64,000 nucleotides of DNA from Blakeslea trispora (taxonomy: Eukaryota; Mucoromycota; Mucoromycetes; Mucorales; Choanephoraceae). The stretch lies in NCBI GenBank assembly GCA_025331445.1, contig JAIWNE010000033.1:1-64000 (forward strand), given 5' to 3'. The number at the start of each line of letters is the position of its first letter. The stretch's first letter is position 1. The translations under genes and the position numbers were made by a program. This document shows positions 32,298 to 43,532 of this stretch, piece by piece. Below the pieces are notes generated by a model, which made no database searches, was not told the origin of the DNA, and saw only the letters and a list, made by a program, of their open reading frames with translations.

Positions 32298-34178
32298 ATA
32301 AAATATAAGAGAGATAGAGTTACAGCCTTGATTTTTTTTTTCTTTAGCGGGCTTACTTTCTCTCTTTCTTTTTTTTTTTCAGTTGATCACAGGGGAAATG
32401 AAAAACAAGTCTAATCCATTAAGCGCATGTTTAGTGTTACTCTTACAGCACCATTGTACTCTTTCTTATAAAAAAAACAAAGCTCTTTTTTTTTATGGGG
32501 GAGTGACTCTTTCTTTAAACTAACACATTGCCCCCCCCGCCTTATCTGATTTTCTCTCTCTCTCTTTTTAATGACAAGCATAGGTTTGTAAAGAAAGGTA
32601 AGGATAGAATGTAAAAAAAAGAGAGAGAGAGAAAAGAAAGAGAAGCGATGTTTGAATAAACACAAGAGGTTGATGTTATACAATTGACTAAGAGCTGAAT
32701 AAGCATCTTACTCAGCCTATGGTAATTAGGAGTGAGCCTTGTTTGTGTTGTTCTTGTTTACATGTAGATAGAAACAAATGGCTAGTTTAACAGTCCAATG
32801 CTTGATTTTATCAGATTTGATAAGATTGTCTTGAGAAAGAGAGAGAGAGGGTGTATTTAATCAGTAGGACAGGCAGAGGTAGGCCCAAGTAAGGCTTTTT
32901 TTTATGAAATGTAAAGAGAAATGAAAAGGAGAGAGAGAGAGAGAGAGAGAGAAAAGGAAGAAAAAGAAAGACATTTAGTTTATGACAGTTAGATCAATTC
33001 TAACAATTTGCATAAAAAAAAAATGGTACGATTTAAAACATGTTATTTTAGTTACAATCAAATCTCAGCGGACATACAACTCACAAAAGGGTGAATGTTG
33101 CCCGGGAATAAAGAAGCAACCAGATACACAGAAGCCTTTTGGCTCGGCTGTAAAACTTCTTTATTGATGATCACTATTGGCCTTGTATAAGATAATCTTT
33201 TTTTTTTGGGTGTAAATGTAAGGGTGTCATCCTTTTCAAGTCATTGCCATCTATGGTTAAGCTCATGTCTATAGTTAAATTGCTACAAAACACAATGGAA
33301 CAAAATGCAAACAAGAGTAAAGGGGGGTTGAATAAAGCAGTATTTCATGGTATGAATGTGGCTATCATTAACAGAAAAGAAGGAGGAGAAGTTTTGAAGC
33401 AACAGTATCAAGTTGATTTGTGTTTGCAGAAAATAGGAAATCGAGATTTGAAACTCAGTTGTTCTGTATTGCTTATGGGGGGAAGCTAATTCATCCGAGA
33501 ATCTGGTTGCTTTATTATAGATAAGAATTTAACTTTCAATCATCCTATACTACCACCCAAGATCATCAAAAGCCCTAGCAACTAAAATCAAAAGAGAATT
33601 TCTATATGTCAAGGCAACACAGCGGATGGCATTGATTGCTCCTGTGTAACTCGTCAAGGGCCTGTGGATACATTGGATCCTTTTCTAAAAGCAAGCTAAA
33701 CTCCATCCTATCAAGCGCATAGCCTTTTTCTCTATGTTTAAAGATGATGACAGCAAAAAAGAAAATATTCATCATTGGAGAAACACACTTTTAGTCGTGT
33801 TTATGTTATTATTTTCCTGCTCGCTTACTTTTTTTTTAATCGATTTTCAGGGAAATGCAAAGAAGGAGAGATCTTGAAGCCTACGTACAATTGAACTATA
33901 TGCAAACTCACTTCTTAAGCTACTCTTTTTTTTTTTATAAGAATTCACACTGTATGCATAGCTTAAAAGAAAAAAAAAAGGGCGCTAATATGTCATAGAC
34001 TTGACTCTATTAGGTATTAGATGGCTCCTATCGGACAATATGTAATGTGACACTTTTTTAATACATTTTTCCATTGGCCAACAGAATCTGTGTATCGCTT
34101 GTGTCACACACACACACCGATCAAAAATTTTAAGATTTCCTTGCTTTCCCTTTTCTTTTTTTTTCTTTCTTCTTGAAA
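32298..34178. other. Spacer between divergent BTB and transporter genes
   Basis: GA microsatellites at 32612-32630 and 32929-32953, a C-run at 32531-32538 and T-runs. An 81-codon plus frame at 33244-33489 is compositionally normal, but no domain, intron or neighbour supports it. No RNA gene seen. Confidence 0.5.
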
Positions 34179-36285
34179 ATGAAATACTTGATACACTTAA
34201 CAACCATACTATCCAGTATAGGTGGATTATTGTATGGATATGACATTGGTGTCATTAGTGGTGTCTTTCAGACCGAGACCTTTATTCCTTATTTTCAAAT
34301 GCAAGAAAACACAAGTCAAATAGAAGGCAACATTGTATCACTTTTACAAGCGGGTGCTTGTGGAGGTGCACTTGCAGCTAATTTTAGTGCAGGTAAAATA
34401 AAAAAAAATAATCCATCTTGATGCATTCACAACTCATTTCTATTGGTTGAAAGATCGTTTTGGCAGACGCATATCAGTCATGTTTAGTTGTCTTTTGTTC
34501 ATGTTTGGCAGTTTAATTCAAACAGGTGCTAAAAATCTTGACATGATCTTGTTTGGTCGATTTGCTGGTGGATGTAATGATTCCCCTTTCTGTTTCTATA
34601 GCTTTTATATTAATCTTGTTTGACATTAGGGGGAATGGGTGCTTGTTCTATGCTTGTTCCCATGTATATTGCAGAACTTGTTCCTTCTCATTATCGTGGT
34701 AGAATGGGTGCATTATGGTCACTTAATATTGCTGTGGGCATGACAATTGCTTTTTGGTGAGTTTAATGGTATAGGATACAAATGTTTGTACTTACTGAGT
34801 GAATCAAGGACAAACTATGGATGTTTAGTTCATTTAGAAGGAGACATTCAATGGAGATTACCTCTAGGACTTCAGGCTGTACCTGGTCTTGTACTCTTTC
34901 TAGGCATGTTTCTATTACCAGAAAGTATTCGTTGGTTAGCATTGAGGTATAAGAAGAGGGGACTAGACACATTAAACAATCGACTCAATGTTCCATCTTG
35001 TAGAGATCGTTTTGATGAAGCCAAACAAGTATTGTGTCAATTACGTAATCTTCCAGAAGATCACCCAGAGATCAATGCTGAATTTGAGCAGATATCCAAC
35101 GCGGTTTTGGTAGAAAAGAGTCATGATTGTACTAAATGGCAAGAGATACAAAAGACATACAATATACGTCGAATTCTCTTGGGTTGTTTTATGCAAGCTG
35201 CTCAGCAATGGACTGGTACTAATGCCATTGTAAGGGGTTATCTTGTGTCTTGTGTTACATGTCACTCAATTGTTTTTTTTTGGGTTAGAATTATTATGGT
35301 CCATTGATCTTTCAGACAATTGGATTGAAAGGCAACACAAGTAGTTTGATGACTGGTATCTATGGTAAAAGAATCCTATGAAGCCTTTCCTCCCCCTTTC
35401 TTATTCGAGATAGGATGCTGATGTCTTTATTAGGTTGCGTCAAAATCTTCTTTTGTCTTGTTTCATTCTTGTTTCTAGATAAAAAAGGCATTGGTCGTCG
35501 TCCCATCTTGATCTCTGGCTCATTAGCGAATGTGTGTATCTTTTTTATTCTGGGTGGTATGTTGTATGCCATTCAACATGCTGCCTCTGCTGGTATAGAG
35601 GCTAACCCAGCCTTTGGTTATGTTGGCTTACTCATGATTTACCTTTTTGCTGTTTCGTAAGGACAGTTCAAATGTCATTTTGACTCAATGCTTATTTTAT
35701 TCTTTCTAGATTTGAATTTACGTGGGGTCCAATGACCTGGATTGTGTGCTCAGAGATATTCCCTAATCGTATCCGAGCTGTTTGTATCTCTTTGACTACA
35801 TGTATGTTCTCTTGTTTTTTGTTTGTATAGTGATGTCTTGCTCATCCTTTTTCTTTTTTGTAGCTATGAATTGGGTATGTTGTTTATTCTAATTTAGAGA
35901 ATGTGTTTAATCTTATATCTTATAGGCAATGAATGCAATTATAGGAAAAGTGACTCCTTTGATGATTGCTTCTATTGCTTATGGTACCTTCTTCTTTTAT
36001 GGAGCTTGTGCTGTAGGCATGGGTTTGATTGTCTATGTCTTTTTACCGGAAACTCAAGGACGGTCACTAGAACAAATGGACGAGGTGAGTGTGATGACAA
36101 CTATCCAATGGAGATTATTGCCTCTTTTAACGTCTTTTTTTTTTTTTTTTTCATTCAAGATCTTTAATGATGGCCGGATCATTGTTATTGGTCGAAAAAA
36201 TCCAAATGAGTCAAAAGGCTTACTGCCAACTGCATATAGTAGCAATGATGAGCTTGATGAAAAGCCTACTTTAGGTCTCAAATAG
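34179..36285 (+). CDS. MFS sugar transporter, 11 exons (503 aa)
   Basis: Exons 34179-34392, 34454-34573, 34630-34756, 34809-34946, 35004-35229, 35289-35364, 35434-35656, 35710-35801, 35864-35874 (11 nt), 35926-36084 and 36160-36285 give one 503-residue frame. Motifs: SIGGLLYGYDIGVISGVF, FGRR after helix 2, SMLVPMYIAELVP, LPESIRWLAL, QQWTGTNAI/NYYGP, GIGRRP, TWGPMTW and PETQGRSLEQMDE. It is a plasma-membrane sugar/proton transporter, distinct from the one at 12.3 kb, which has one intron. The 57-bp fourth intron is a multiple of three without a stop, so its retention would add 19 residues in the cytosolic loop. The start is the ATG at 34179, in a pyrimidine-rich leader. Confidence 0.9.
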
Positions 36286-36374
36286 GGCTTTCTAAATCGA
36301 CTATAGTCTTTTTTTCTTTAGATACCATTTTAATAGTACATATTTATAAACTTGTTTTTTTATTCGCAAGAAAA

Positions 36375-37684
36375 TCAAGGTGTTTTTGCAGTCTCGTCAC
36401 CACCTTCTTCTAGCCATTTAGCATATCTTTCAAGTCTTTCTTTTTCTGCTTCTTCATCTTCTTCAGTGTTGTTTCCTCCTGTCTTTTCGTATTTTGTCTT
36501 TCCATCATATATCTCTGCTGAGATCTGTTTGCCACCAAAGAAACGCTTATCCATAAGCTAAAATGATGGTCAACTCCATTCTCTCTCTTTTTTATGAATT
36601 CTTACCAAAATACAAGCATCTGCACTTTCCTTTTCCTTGAATCGTACCGAAATAACACCACCGGGCGATTTCTATTGAATCCTTGTTATGATATAGTTTC
36701 CTACAAGTTTTAAAAAAAAATCCTGTCTTACATCATATAATATCACATTGGTGACTTCACCCAATTTTTCGCATTCATCTCTCACATCCTCCTTGAGTTC
36801 CAACAACAAGGTAGGATCAGCATCCAATTCTTCCTGTGTATACATATTCTTGAGAATCACAATCTTTGCAAACTTTTCTTGTTTCTTTCCAGACTCTTCA
36901 TCAATCCAATCAAACTTGCGTTGGAGTTGTTGAATTTTTCGTTTGGCCTTCATTTTGCCTGCTACCGATTTCTTTTTCTCGGCAGGTTGTTCCTTTTCTT
37001 TAAAGACGGCCTTTTGTACATTGATCTTGGTGCCATTGATACCGGGACGAAGCTCGGAATCGTCCAGGAGATCGATAGCCAAAGGAACCGATTCTTCTTT
37101 GAAATAGGACACAAGGGCATCTCCCTTGATATGGCCCTTGTCATCTCGGTAGATTTTGATCTTGGGTTCTCCTGTCTCCAAATCTTCCATAATCACACCA
37201 CACTTACTGAATACTGTCTTGAGTTCGTCGACGGTGGTATCAAAGGGAATGCCGGTAACATAGACTGATGTCACTGGTTTCTTGACAGGCTCCTTTTTTT
37301 GCTTTTTGATATCGGGATCAGCAGCTGTATCATAGGTGGGAGCGCGTCTCTTCTTTTCTTTTGGTTTTATAGTCACATTTTCTTCGACACCATCGACTGC
37401 ATAGATAGATGCTTGTGCTTGCATCAGTTTTTCGTCATACTACAGCAACAGCAAAGGAAATCAATAGAAAGAGGAAAAGTAGTGTTTTTTTTTACAATCT
37501 TAGTTCAAGATCTTTTAATGTTTATAACGAAAAGTTGTACCATAGGAAACCAAGCACCCATGGCTTCGTCATATTCGTACGAGACATCGTCTTCACCCAC
37601 ATAAGACCATTTGCCTGTTTGTTCATTGAACTTCATTTTAGGGTCAGAAGCAAAATCTGCTGTTTTCGGTTTAGTAGAAGCCAT
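36375..37684 (-). CDS. CUS2: Tat-SF1/CUS2-like U2 snRNP factor (366 aa)
   Basis: Exons 37684-37541, 37439-36732, 36671-36606 and 36557-36375. An N-terminal tryptophan segment (GKWSYVGEDDVSYEYDEAMG), then RRM1 (VTSVYVTGIPFDTTVDEL...IKGDALVSYFKEESV, residues ~105-190), a Lys-rich linker, and a second, UHM-type RRM (IVILKNMYTQEELD...GGVISVRFKEKESADACI...RFFGGKQISAEIYDG, ~240-340). The acidic tail is rich in Glu. It is a nuclear factor that binds SF3b1/Hsh155 and helps U2 snRNP folding and prespliceosome assembly. Its start is 119 bp from the divergently transcribed gene at 37803, so the two share a promoter region. Confidence 0.92.
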
Positions 37685-37802
37685 AGTGTTTAACTAAAAG
37701 AAAGAAAGAAAAAAAAAAAGATAGGAAAATATGCAAAAACAAAAAAAAACAATGAAGGTGACTGTTGTCAGTCTTTCTCTCTCTCTCTTTTTCTTCCTTT
37801 TA

Positions 37803-38267
37803 ATGTATAGTAAGCTTGTAGCCGACACTAAAAAGCGAAACATTATTGAAGAGGTAACCAATTTCTTTTGCCTATACAGCTTGTTAACAAACAATAGCAA
37901 CTTTAGGTCAATGTGTTTGATGCTACATTAGAAGACCAACTATGGACATGTCCATTTTGTCATCCTGATTCAACTGTCTATCAACTAAAAATACCATCCG
38001 CTTCTGAGACAGAAGCATTACGACAAGTCCGTAGTTTGATCAGACAACACATTGAATTACACCAAAAAGATATCTTGAACCAACTAAAAGACAATAATGC
38101 CCATTACGAAAAGGTATATTTATATACAAACACATACACACAAGTACATTTATTGAACGTATTTACATCTACATGACCAGTTACGATCCGATAGCTTGAA
38201 ACGAGTGCGTTTATGGATCAAGGGCACAGTCAAGGACAGAAGGCTATATGAAGGCCATATCATCTAA
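37803..38267 (+). CDS. Small CPFC protein, 114 aa, unknown function
   Basis: Exons 37803-37853 (MYSKLVADTKKRNIIEE), 37907-38113 and 38181-38267. It reads ...DQLWTCPFCHPDS..., an amphipathic Gln/Leu/His-rich helix (SLIRQHIELHQKDILNQL...), then LKRVRLWIKGTVKDRR and ends GHII. The single CPFC with nearby His suggests a half zinc site or a redox pair. All three junctions keep frame with good GT-AG signals. The TAA at 38265-38267 overlaps the TAG of the converging IMP1 gene (38264-38266 on the other strand). No orthologue recognised. Confidence 0.7.
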
Positions 38268-38928
38268 TCCACCTGAACAAAGTTGTTTTTTAATAATCCC
38301 ATCTCTGGCCATACCTAAAAAAAAACATAATAATAAAATCAATCCACTCTGTACATATGTTTATATAAACTGATCTTGCCTTTGCAAACACTCTTCCTTT
38401 CACTAGGCCCAATGCAACTGGCCCATAGGTACGTGAATCAATTGAATTACTGAGATTATCGCCTGCAACCCATACATGACCTCGAGGTACAGTAACATAC
38501 TTTCTATCTGCCTTGGTTGGATCTTCACAGATATTATCTCCTGGCTTAAAATAAGGCGTCAATAAGCTAGTAAAGGCATATAGACACACCAACTTACCAA
38601 ACCAACGACTCGTTTGAGTACAGAACGACCTGGTTTAGCTGGTGAAATACAGATAATCACATCACCAATCTCTAGTTGCCGAAAATAATGAGAGACATGT
38701 TCAACAGCAATTAAGCCTGTCATATCAAAGTTGGGTAACATGGAAGGGCCTACGGACTATAAGGGACTGAGTCAAGATCTTATTCGAAACAATAGTAGTG
38801 TCTTATTTTTTTTTTACCCAGGTTAATTCAGCAACATATCGGTTAAAAGCATGGGCGAAAAAGCTGAACTGAACAGTATACTTTGTATACTTCAACATAA
38901 GGGGTCCATATTTGCGAAAGAAGCCCAT
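38264..38928 (-). CDS. IMP1: Mitochondrial inner-membrane peptidase IMP1 (161 aa)
   Basis: Exons 38928-38818, 38756-38598, 38544-38380 and 38314-38264. S26 signal-peptidase family: catalytic Ser in VGPSMLPNF and Lys in [13 protein letters not shown], then [21 protein letters not shown] (box E) and GRVFAKVWPEMG. The short hydrophobic N-terminal helix ([15 protein letters not shown] region) fits the single membrane anchor. It removes sorting signals on the intermembrane-space side of the inner membrane. The last intron (38315-38379) uses a GC donor (GCAAGA). Its 3' end overlaps the stop of the gene at 37803. Confidence 0.93.
38315..38379 (-). other. GC-AG intron of IMP1
   Basis: ...GRVFAK joins VWPEMG only with the donor GCAAGA; the intron is 65 bp and ends TTTTAG. 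It is the third GC-AG intron in the window. Confidence 0.8.
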
Positions 38929-39544
38929 GTCATGTATGAGCTAGTTTTCTTTCCTTTTCGTTTTGTTGGAAATAAGGTGAAAAAAAAAGGGAAAAAAGAA
39001 GGTACACTATGCCCTTTTATTCTCTTTTTTTTGTGACTTGAATCTCCGTCATTTGCTTGACTCAGGCCCATAGACAACGACCCATTCAAGATTGCTTTTT
39101 TTTTTCTTCTTTGGACAAAACTAACAACCGGAGACTTACAAGTAGCATTAGCTCGTATTAAAATGTAAAGCTGAACAGCTCATTGATGAATCGATCTTAC
39201 AGTGTGATGAACAAACATCAATAACCTATCTCAAGATGATAACTACAACTATCAATGGCAACTACATACAGTTTATCAGTACAAGGTCAAGCTAATCCGA
39301 AAGATAAAAATGTTTTCCGTTGATCTATATCAGCACTTGACACTTCATTTAGGCATATTTAAATTGACTTTTTTTTTTTTATTCAAGCAATAGGCTATTC
39401 CACTACAAATCCTAGCTCCGTCCATGAACTCTCTTTGTTGTTCCGCTTTTTAATCCCAAAAAAAAAAGCCCTGTCAATTTTTATACATTTGATTTTTTTT
39501 TCTTCTTTTCTTCTTCTTTGACTTTTTTTTTTTTCCTCAAAATA
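38929..39544. other. Divergent promoter region IMP1 / ISM1
   Basis: T-rich tracts, notably CTTCTTTTCTTCTT-type pyrimidine sequence just before the ISM1 ATG. No gene seen. Confidence 0.5.
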
Positions 39545-42500
39545 ATGTCTATATTAAGCTTGCGCTCCATTAGACTAGAGCCAAGATACACAGCATTGAG
39601 TCGAAAACTATGGTCTTCGGCAGTAGTTTCAGCCAAAGCAACCGAGAATCCATATACGAAAACACTTTTATTACCAAAGACATCTTTTCCTCTCAGAGCA
39701 GAAGCTGCCAAACGCGAACATTTATTTAAGGATCGTTGTACAAAAGATCTCTATCCTTGGCAGGTAGAGAAAATAATCTGTCTTGTTTCTGTTGAGGTTT
39801 TTCTTGGTAATTCGTATTTCTTTTTTTTTTTAAAAAATTTAGTTGAAAAACAATCCAAAAGATACATTTGTTCTTCATGATGGTCCTCCTTATGCAAATG
39901 GCAATGTTCATTCTGGTAATGAGTTTGATGAGAGGCAGATAAAAGTGTGAGCGTGAAGAATTGATCAATGCATTGATGAATAGGGCATGCAATGAACAAA
40001 ATTCTAAAGGATATTGTGAATCGCTACAAACTACTTCAGGGACATAAAGTTTTGTAAGTTGAATTTATTATTTTTTTTTTTTAGAAGCGCACCACACTAA
40101 AAAGAGAAAAAAAAACTATCCTTTAAGCTATCGTCCAGGATGGGATTGTCATGGTTTGCCAATCGAGTTGAAAGCATTAGAACAAATCCGTGTAAGTTGT
40201 ACAGACCATTGGATTTAGATCAGAAAAATTAAATCATCATAGAAGAAAGGAAAAGAAGCCAGCACATTATCGCCTACAGAAATTCGAAAGATAGCTCGAG
40301 AAAAGGCACTGTTTGAAGTAGAGAAGCAGATGGCCAGTTTCAAGAGCTGGGGAGTGATGGGTGATTGGGACAATCCTTACCTCACACTAACGAACGACTA
40401 TGAAATTCGACAGCTTCGTGTATTGACCGATATGATCAAGAAGGGATATATCTATCGTCAACTAAAGCCAGTCTACTGGTCGCCTTCTTCCAAATCAGCC
40501 TTGGCCGAATCAGAACTAGAATATAATGAGAATCATGTCTCCAAATCAATTCATGTACGCTTCAGTCTGACACAACTCAGTTCATCACTGAAAGACAAAT
40601 GGCAAGCGCACCTAAAGGATGGAAACCAGATGTTTGCCTTGATCTGGACAACGACACCATGGACCATTCCTTCCAACAAAGCCATCTCTGTTCATCCAGA
40701 GTTAAGCTATTCGCTTGTGAAAGTATCCGATGGACCTCATCAAGGCTCTTATATTATTGCGAGTGACAGAGTGGATGCATTCAAACAAGAGATGAAGGTT
40801 GAACATCTCGACATTTTGGATCAAGTACAAGGCGATCAATTAATAGGCATTCAATACACGCATCCTTTAAACAAGGATGAACTGCCTATCATTGGTGCAG
40901 GTCATGTCACTGCTGAATCAGGTACTGGTTTAGTTCATACTGCTCCTGGTCATGGTATGGAAGATTATGAAGCGTGCCTCAAGAACAGTATACCTGTTAC
41001 TAGTCTTGGTAAAAAAAAAATTACATTCTTTTTCTTACAATTGAATTGATATACTCATCTTGTTTGTTGCATGTACAGTTGATGATCATGGCAAATTCAC
41101 AAAAGATGCTGGATCAAGTCTTGAAGGAAAATTCACTTTCACAGAAGGCAATGATACTGTGATTGAGATGTTAAAAGGACAATCTGCTCTCGTTTTGCAA
41201 TCAGATTATACACACAAATATCCATATGATTGGCGTACAAAGAAGCCTGTGATGTTACGGTAAAGAGAATGAAACTCTAAATGAGACCCAAAATAACCTA
41301 ACCTTTTTTCTCTTTTATCTGCTTTGTTATTGTTAGTGCTACTGCACAATGGTTTGCCAACGTAGAAAATCTTCAAAAACAAGCTGTTGAAAGTCTCAAG
41401 AAAATAAGAATGATACCTGATGTTTGTATGTAAATTTAGAATGTCTCTTTTTTATTTATTTATTTATTTATTTATTTATCCCTTTTGTTTTGTATAGCTA
41501 TCCATCGTCTAGAACAATTTACACTCTCTCGTAAAGAGTGGTGTATCTCACGTCAACGGGCTTGGGGTGTTCCCATTCCTGCTCTTTACGATCAAGATGG
41601 AAATGCTTTGTTGACAGAGACATCTGTAGAGTATATCATTAAAGTACTTCAAGAGCGAGGTACCGATGCTTGGTGGGAAGAAAAGGATGATTCGGTCTTT
41701 GTTGCTCCTGAATACCGACAGGAAGGCAAAATCTACAAGAGAGGCTATGATACGATGGATGTTTGGTTTGATAGTGGTACCTCTTGGACCATGTTGGATG
41801 CGATACCTAACCGAGACCCAAAAAGTCCTTTGGCCGATGTTTACTTGGAAGGCAGTGATCAACATCGTGGCTGGTTCCAATCCTCCTTGTTGACTTCTGT
41901 TGCTGTCACTGGTAAAGCACCTTATGGGACTTTAGTAACGCATGGCTTTGCTTTAGATGAAAAGGGTGATAAGATGTCCAAGAGTCTTGGAAATACATTA
42001 GAACCTATTCTAATCACAGATGGCGGTAAAGACAAGAAGAAGAATCCTGCTTATGGCTCTGATGTATTACGTCTTTGGGTTGCCAATTGTGAATATACTC
42101 GCGATGTATCGATTGGTCCTTCCATCATTGGTAAGTAACAGATATCCGATGGCAATCTTTTTTTTTTCCGGGAGAAATCATATTTACATCACCTATAGCT
42201 CAGATATCAGACAGTCTAAGAAAGGTCCGTACAACAGCTCGATTTATGCTCGGCAATCTTCATGATTTTAGTGAAAAGGATTACGTTGAATACAATCAAC
42301 TTCAAGAGGTACAGACGACTGTCTTTTTGTTAAAAAAACACGTGTGTATTTAACTGTATTATCAATTTCAGATTGACAAGTATATGCTCCATGAACTTTA
42401 CAGTTATAATGATCGAGTCACATCGGCCTATAATGATTTTGCATTTAACAGAGGTAATTTAGAACTTTTTCCCCCCTTTTTCTAGTTGTGAACTGATCAC

Positions 42501-43423
42501 TATGCTTTAGTTGTTCAAAATGTCTTGAACTTTACCAACACTACTCTTTCATCTTTCTACTTTGATACGATCAAGGACAGATTATACAATGACAATGCAT
42601 CCGCGCATTCTAGAAGAATGGCACAGACAGTTTTGTATGAATTGCTCAAGTCATACAATGTATCACTCGCACCCTTTATTTGTCACACAGCTGAAGAAAT
42701 CTATGATCACTACAAGCAAATCACCTCAAACCCTGAATCATCTGTCTTTAAAACAGGCTGGATTCAATCTGTAAGTTGAATGGCCTACATCATACTCTCT
42801 AACTGATGGTGGATTTCTTCTTTTTTTCTAGAGCAAGCAATGGAATAACCCTAATTTAAGTGAGAAATGGACTACTCTGTTAGATTTGAAGAGTCAAGTC
42901 AATCAAGTTTTAGAATCTGCTCGTCAAGAAAAGTAGAGTGTCATAACAAGGAAAATCTTACTTCTTTCTTTGTTTCCTTTGCTAATTTATGTATGTATAG
43001 GCATATCCGTTCTTCTCAAGAAGCAGACATCATTGTTTATTTGGACAGAGATACTAGTCTCGGACAAACACTAGAATCTTTAGATGGTAAATGATGGGTG
43101 ACAATATGAACGCTTTTGTTTTCTAAGCATAGTTGTTTGTTAGCTTCTGAACTGGCTTCTTTGTTCATGACTAGTCAAGTGAATATCAAAGATAAAACAG
43201 AGAGCCCTTTGAGCAGTGAATTCGAGAGAGATGCAATGATTGATGGTAAATTTATCATATTCTTCTAATTAGACACTTTATCTAATCGTGATGTTTAGGT
43301 GATGAATGTAAAATAGTACTTGGTAAATCAAAGCACAGCAAATGTCCTCGATGCTGGAATTATCATTCTTTTGAGGAAGATGCACTTTGTCAGAGGTGTC
43401 TGACTGTATTAGACAAACAATAA
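39545..43423 (+). CDS. ISM1: Mitochondrial isoleucyl-tRNA synthetase
   Basis: More than ten exons; exon 1 is 39545-39763 and exon 2 starts at 39843. The N-terminus is Arg/Ser-rich without acids ([20 protein letters not shown]), a mitochondrial presequence. Class I signature: [12 protein letters not shown], the HIGH-type box, split by an intron after HSG; then [13 protein letters not shown]. Editing domain: [16 protein letters not shown] and [16 protein letters not shown]. Active-site C-half: [27 protein letters not shown] and KMSKSLGNT. The C-terminus has a zinc site CPRCWNYH...CQRC, as in bacterial-type IleRS. Roughly 1,000 residues. It charges mitochondrial tRNA-Ile. A (TTTA)n repeat (about 41450-41480) sits in an intron. 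Confidence 0.94.
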
Positions 43424-43532
43424 CAATAAAGTTTTACTCATGACCTTCTGTATCTGTACAACCTTAGGTGGTCCTTCTTTTTTTTTTAATGCCACATTCT
43501 TTTTTTTTCTCTCTCTCTTTTTTTCCTTCATC

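Noticed and set aside
33244..33489. 81-codon plus frame
   Set aside because: Composition is normal but there is no domain, promoter, intron or neighbour support; left as spacer.
34173..34178. Upstream TTG as start of the third sugar transporter
   Set aside because: The ATG at 34179 starts the conserved N-terminus; a TTG start is not needed.
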